Shown: positions 6,507 to 7,917 of the stretch, piece after piece
Layout of the letters: each line of letters starts with the position of its first letter
Position numbering within the stretch: the first letter of the stretch is position 1
Assembly (NCBI GenBank): GCA_947628595.1
Contig: CANRAN010000062.1
Location: 1 to 7,917, forward strand
Source: an uncultured Clostridia bacterium
Lineage (GTDB): Bacteria; Bacillota; Clostridia; Oscillospirales; Acutalibacteraceae
Direction: 5' to 3'
Length of the DNA stretch: 7,917 nt
Position numbers and translations under genes: made by a program
Notes under the pieces: generated by a model
The model's database searches: none
What the model saw: only the letters and a program-made list of their open reading frames with translations
What the model was told of the DNA's origin: nothing

Positions 6507-6554
6507 TATATAAATTCTGTATTACCAAAGAAAAAAGACTTGGGGGAGAAAAAA

Positions 6555-7766
6555 ATGAGTTTAATCGTGCAGAAATTCGGCGGAAGCTCCGTTGCCAATG
6601 CCGAAAGAGTCTTTAATGTTGCCAAAATCGTAACCGATACCTATAAAAAGGGCAACAAGGTTGTTGTTGTTGTATCGGCTCAGGGTGACACAACGGACGA
6701 TTTAATTGAAAAGGCTAATGAAATTAATCCCGACGCCTCAAAGAGAGAGAAAGATATGCTTCTCGCCGCAGGCGAACAAATTTCCATTGCACTTCTTGCA
6801 ATGGCTATTGAAAAGCTTGGGTTCCCTGTTGTATCTCTTTTAGGTTGGCAGGCAGGCTTTCAAACCTCGTCAGCCTATACCTCTGCAAGAATTAAGAAAG
6901 TCAACACAGACAGGATCGAGAAGGAACTTGACAAAAACAATATCGTTGTTGTCGCAGGCTTCCAGGGTATAAACCGTTATGAGGACGTCACTACCCTCGG
7001 AAGAGGCGGCTCCGATACAAGTGCAGTTGCTATTGCGGCTGCTATGCATGCGGATCTTTGCCAGATATTCACCGATGTCAAGGGTGTATATACGGCGGAT
7101 CCGAGAAAGATTGAAAATGCAAAAATGCTCAAGGCTATTTCCTATGATGAAATGCTTGAGCTTGCCACACTCGGCGCACAGGTTCTAAATAACAGAAGTG
7201 TAGAAATGGCTAAAAAATACGGGATTGAGCTTGAGGTACTTTCAAGCTTTACCAATACACCCGGTACAATAGTTAAGGAGGCAGCTAAAATGGAAAAAAT
7301 GTTAATCAGCGGTGTTGCAAAGGATACGGAGGTAGCAAGAATTTCGGTTGTAGGTGTTCCCGATGAGCCGGGTCTTGCATTCAAGATGTTCTCTAAGCTT
7401 TCTGCTAAAAATATCAATGTTGATATAATTCTTCAGTCAATCGGACGTGACGGCACAAAGGATATCAGTTTTACTGTCGCAAAGAGTAATGCAAAAGAAG
7501 CGGCAGCCATTATGGAAGATTATATAAACACTGTCGGCGGCAAGAATGTTTCCGTTGATGAAAAGGTTGCAAAAGTTTCTATTGTCGGTGCAGGTATGGA
7601 GAGTCATGCGGGCGTTGCAACAAAAATGTTCGAGGCACTCTATGATGCACATATCAATATTCGAATGATTTCCACAAGTGAAATCAAAGTTTCCGTTCTT
7701 ATAAACGAGGATGATGCAGATGCAGCCGTAAAAGCAATCCACGCTAAATTTTTTGATGAAGACTGA
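6555..7766 (+). CDS. lysC: Aspartokinase, alpha subunit
   Basis: Phosphorylates aspartate to 4-aspartyl phosphate with ATP, the first step of the lysine, threonine and methionine pathway. At 403 residues it has the size of Gram-positive aspartokinase II. Catalytic kinase fold, 1 to about 245: KFGGSS (7-12), VVVVSAQGDTTDDLI (37-51), AGFQG (134-138), LGRGGSDTSAV (148-158), and TDVKGVYTADPRK (173-185). Two ACT domains follow: ARISVVGVPDEPGLA (261-275) with INVDIILQS (287-295), and VSIVGAGMESHAGVA (341-355) with NIRMISTSEIKVSVLI (368-383). ATG 6555 is chosen because GGGGGAG lies seven bases upstream; a TTG at 6540 would overlap that site. hom lies 48 bases upstream in the same direction with no terminator between, so the two form one unit. 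A regulatory beta subunit is probably made from an internal start (separate entry). Confidence 0.96.
   Translation: MSLIVQKFGGSSVANAERVFNVAKIVTDTYKKGNKVVVVVSAQGDTTDDLIEKANEINPDASKREKDMLLAAGEQISIALLAMAIEKLGFPVVSLLGWQAGFQTSSAYTSARIKKVNTDRIEKELDKNNIVVVAGFQGINRYEDVTTLGRGGSDTSAVAIAAAMHADLCQIFTDVKGVYTADPRKIENAKMLKAISYDEMLELATLGAQVLNNRSVEMAKKYGIELEVLSSFTNTPGTIVKEAAKMEKMLISGVAKDTEVARISVVGVPDEPGLAFKMFSKLSAKNINVDIILQSIGRDGTKDISFTVAKSNAKEAAAIMEDYINTVGGKNVSVDEKVAKVSIVGAGMESHAGVATKMFEALYDAHINIRMISTSEIKVSVLINEDDADAAVKAIHAKFFDED
7290..7766 (+). CDS. Predicted internal translation product: aspartokinase beta subunit (ACT domains)
   Basis: Within lysC, AAGGAGG (7275-7281) lies eight bases before an in-frame ATG at codon 246, giving a 158-residue product with only the two ACT domains. 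The site is better than the one used for the full-length start. Bacillus subtilis aspartokinase II is known to make such a beta subunit from an internal start at about the same place and assembles as alpha2-beta2. The same arrangement here is inference from sequence; a second ATG follows three codons later. Confidence 0.65.
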   Translation: MEKMLISGVAKDTEVARISVVGVPDEPGLAFKMFSKLSAKNINVDIILQSIGRDGTKDISFTVAKSNAKEAAAIMEDYINTVGGKNVSVDEKVAKVSIVGAGMESHAGVATKMFEALYDAHINIRMISTSEIKVSVLINEDDADAAVKAIHAKFFDED

Positions 7767-7803
7767 TATCCAAATAATATGAAAATAACATAAAGCAAAA
7801 AAT

Positions 7804-7834
7804 CCGGTAAGACCATAAGGTCTACCGGTTTTTT
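7804..7834 (+). terminator. Rho-independent terminator of hom-lysC
   Basis: CCGGT (7804-7808), a bulged A, and AGACC (7810-7814) pair with GGTCT and ACCGG (7819-7828) around an ATAA loop, followed by six Ts. It lies 37 bases after the lysC stop. The A-rich stretch before the stem also pairs with the T-run, so it may act on both strands. Confidence 0.88.
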
Positions 7835-7917
7835 ATTATTGGTACAATCCCATGCTTTCGTACTTTTAATTGACAGGATTAAGAACGACACTATATGCTT
7901 CATGCCCACCATATCAG
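7835..7917 (+). other. Short 3' edge with a weak possible promoter
   Basis: No gene is visible before the window ends. TTGACA at 7870-7875 is a perfect -35 and TATATG (7892-7897) follows at 16 bases, so a weak plus-strand promoter for a gene beyond the edge is possible. The -10 matches only four of six bases, and nothing else supports it. Confidence 0.2.

Noticed and set aside
6540..6554. TTG at 6540 as lysC start
   Set aside because: The TTG overlaps the GGGGGAG ribosome site that serves ATG 6555, and the family's N-terminus begins with MSLIVQKFGG.
7640..7912. Minus-strand 90-residue frame across the lysC end
   Set aside because: It crosses the terminator and runs opposite a well supported coding frame; no ribosome site or known motif.

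Overview
The window looks like a low-to-moderate GC Gram-positive chromosome, probably a Clostridia-class gut or rumen Firmicute. The grounds are purine-rich AGGAGG-type ribosome sites, TATAAT promoters (several with an extended TG), a LytTR response regulator, a secreted Cys-rich repeat protein of a kind common in that group, a BofC-like protein and a Gram-positive class A PBP. I cannot name genus or species. No RNA genes, insertion sequences or CRISPR arrays were seen.

Left part (1-1850, minus strand): a two-gene unit. A LytTR-type response regulator (886-1599, GTG start) is followed after one base by a signal-peptide protein that runs off the left edge (1-884). That protein carries a tandem array of about 38-residue CxxC/His modules and then a membrane segment. 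It has no complete ORF in the window because its stop lies outside. Upstream of the regulator are two promoters: a near-consensus sigma-A promoter next to the gene, and a distal extended -10 promoter with a poor -35. The distal promoter is preceded by two almost identical 16-bp direct repeats 22 bp apart, the layout expected for a LytTR-activated, probably autoregulated promoter. A perfect 8-bp inverted repeat lies in the leader between the promoters.

Middle part (1883-2779): a hairpin terminator, then about 230 bases without a convincing gene, then a small minus-strand exported protein with a BofC C-terminal-like region (2154-2507). The 272-base gap to the next gene holds divergent promoters and two adjoining 15-bp palindromes with the same ATTCAAT core.

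Right part (2780-7766, plus strand): a bifunctional class A penicillin-binding protein with a long acidic Ser/Glu/Pro tail, then homoserine dehydrogenase (hom) and aspartokinase (lysC). The last two are enzymes of the aspartate pathway to threonine, methionine and lysine. lysC contains a strong internal ribosome site before an in-frame ATG at codon 246, which predicts a separate ACT-only regulatory subunit as in Bacillus aspartokinase II. A hairpin terminator closes the run at 7804-7834; the last 80 bases hold no gene that I can support.

The least explained system is the left one: a LytTR regulator coupled to a Cys/His-module membrane protein, with its own tandem operator.
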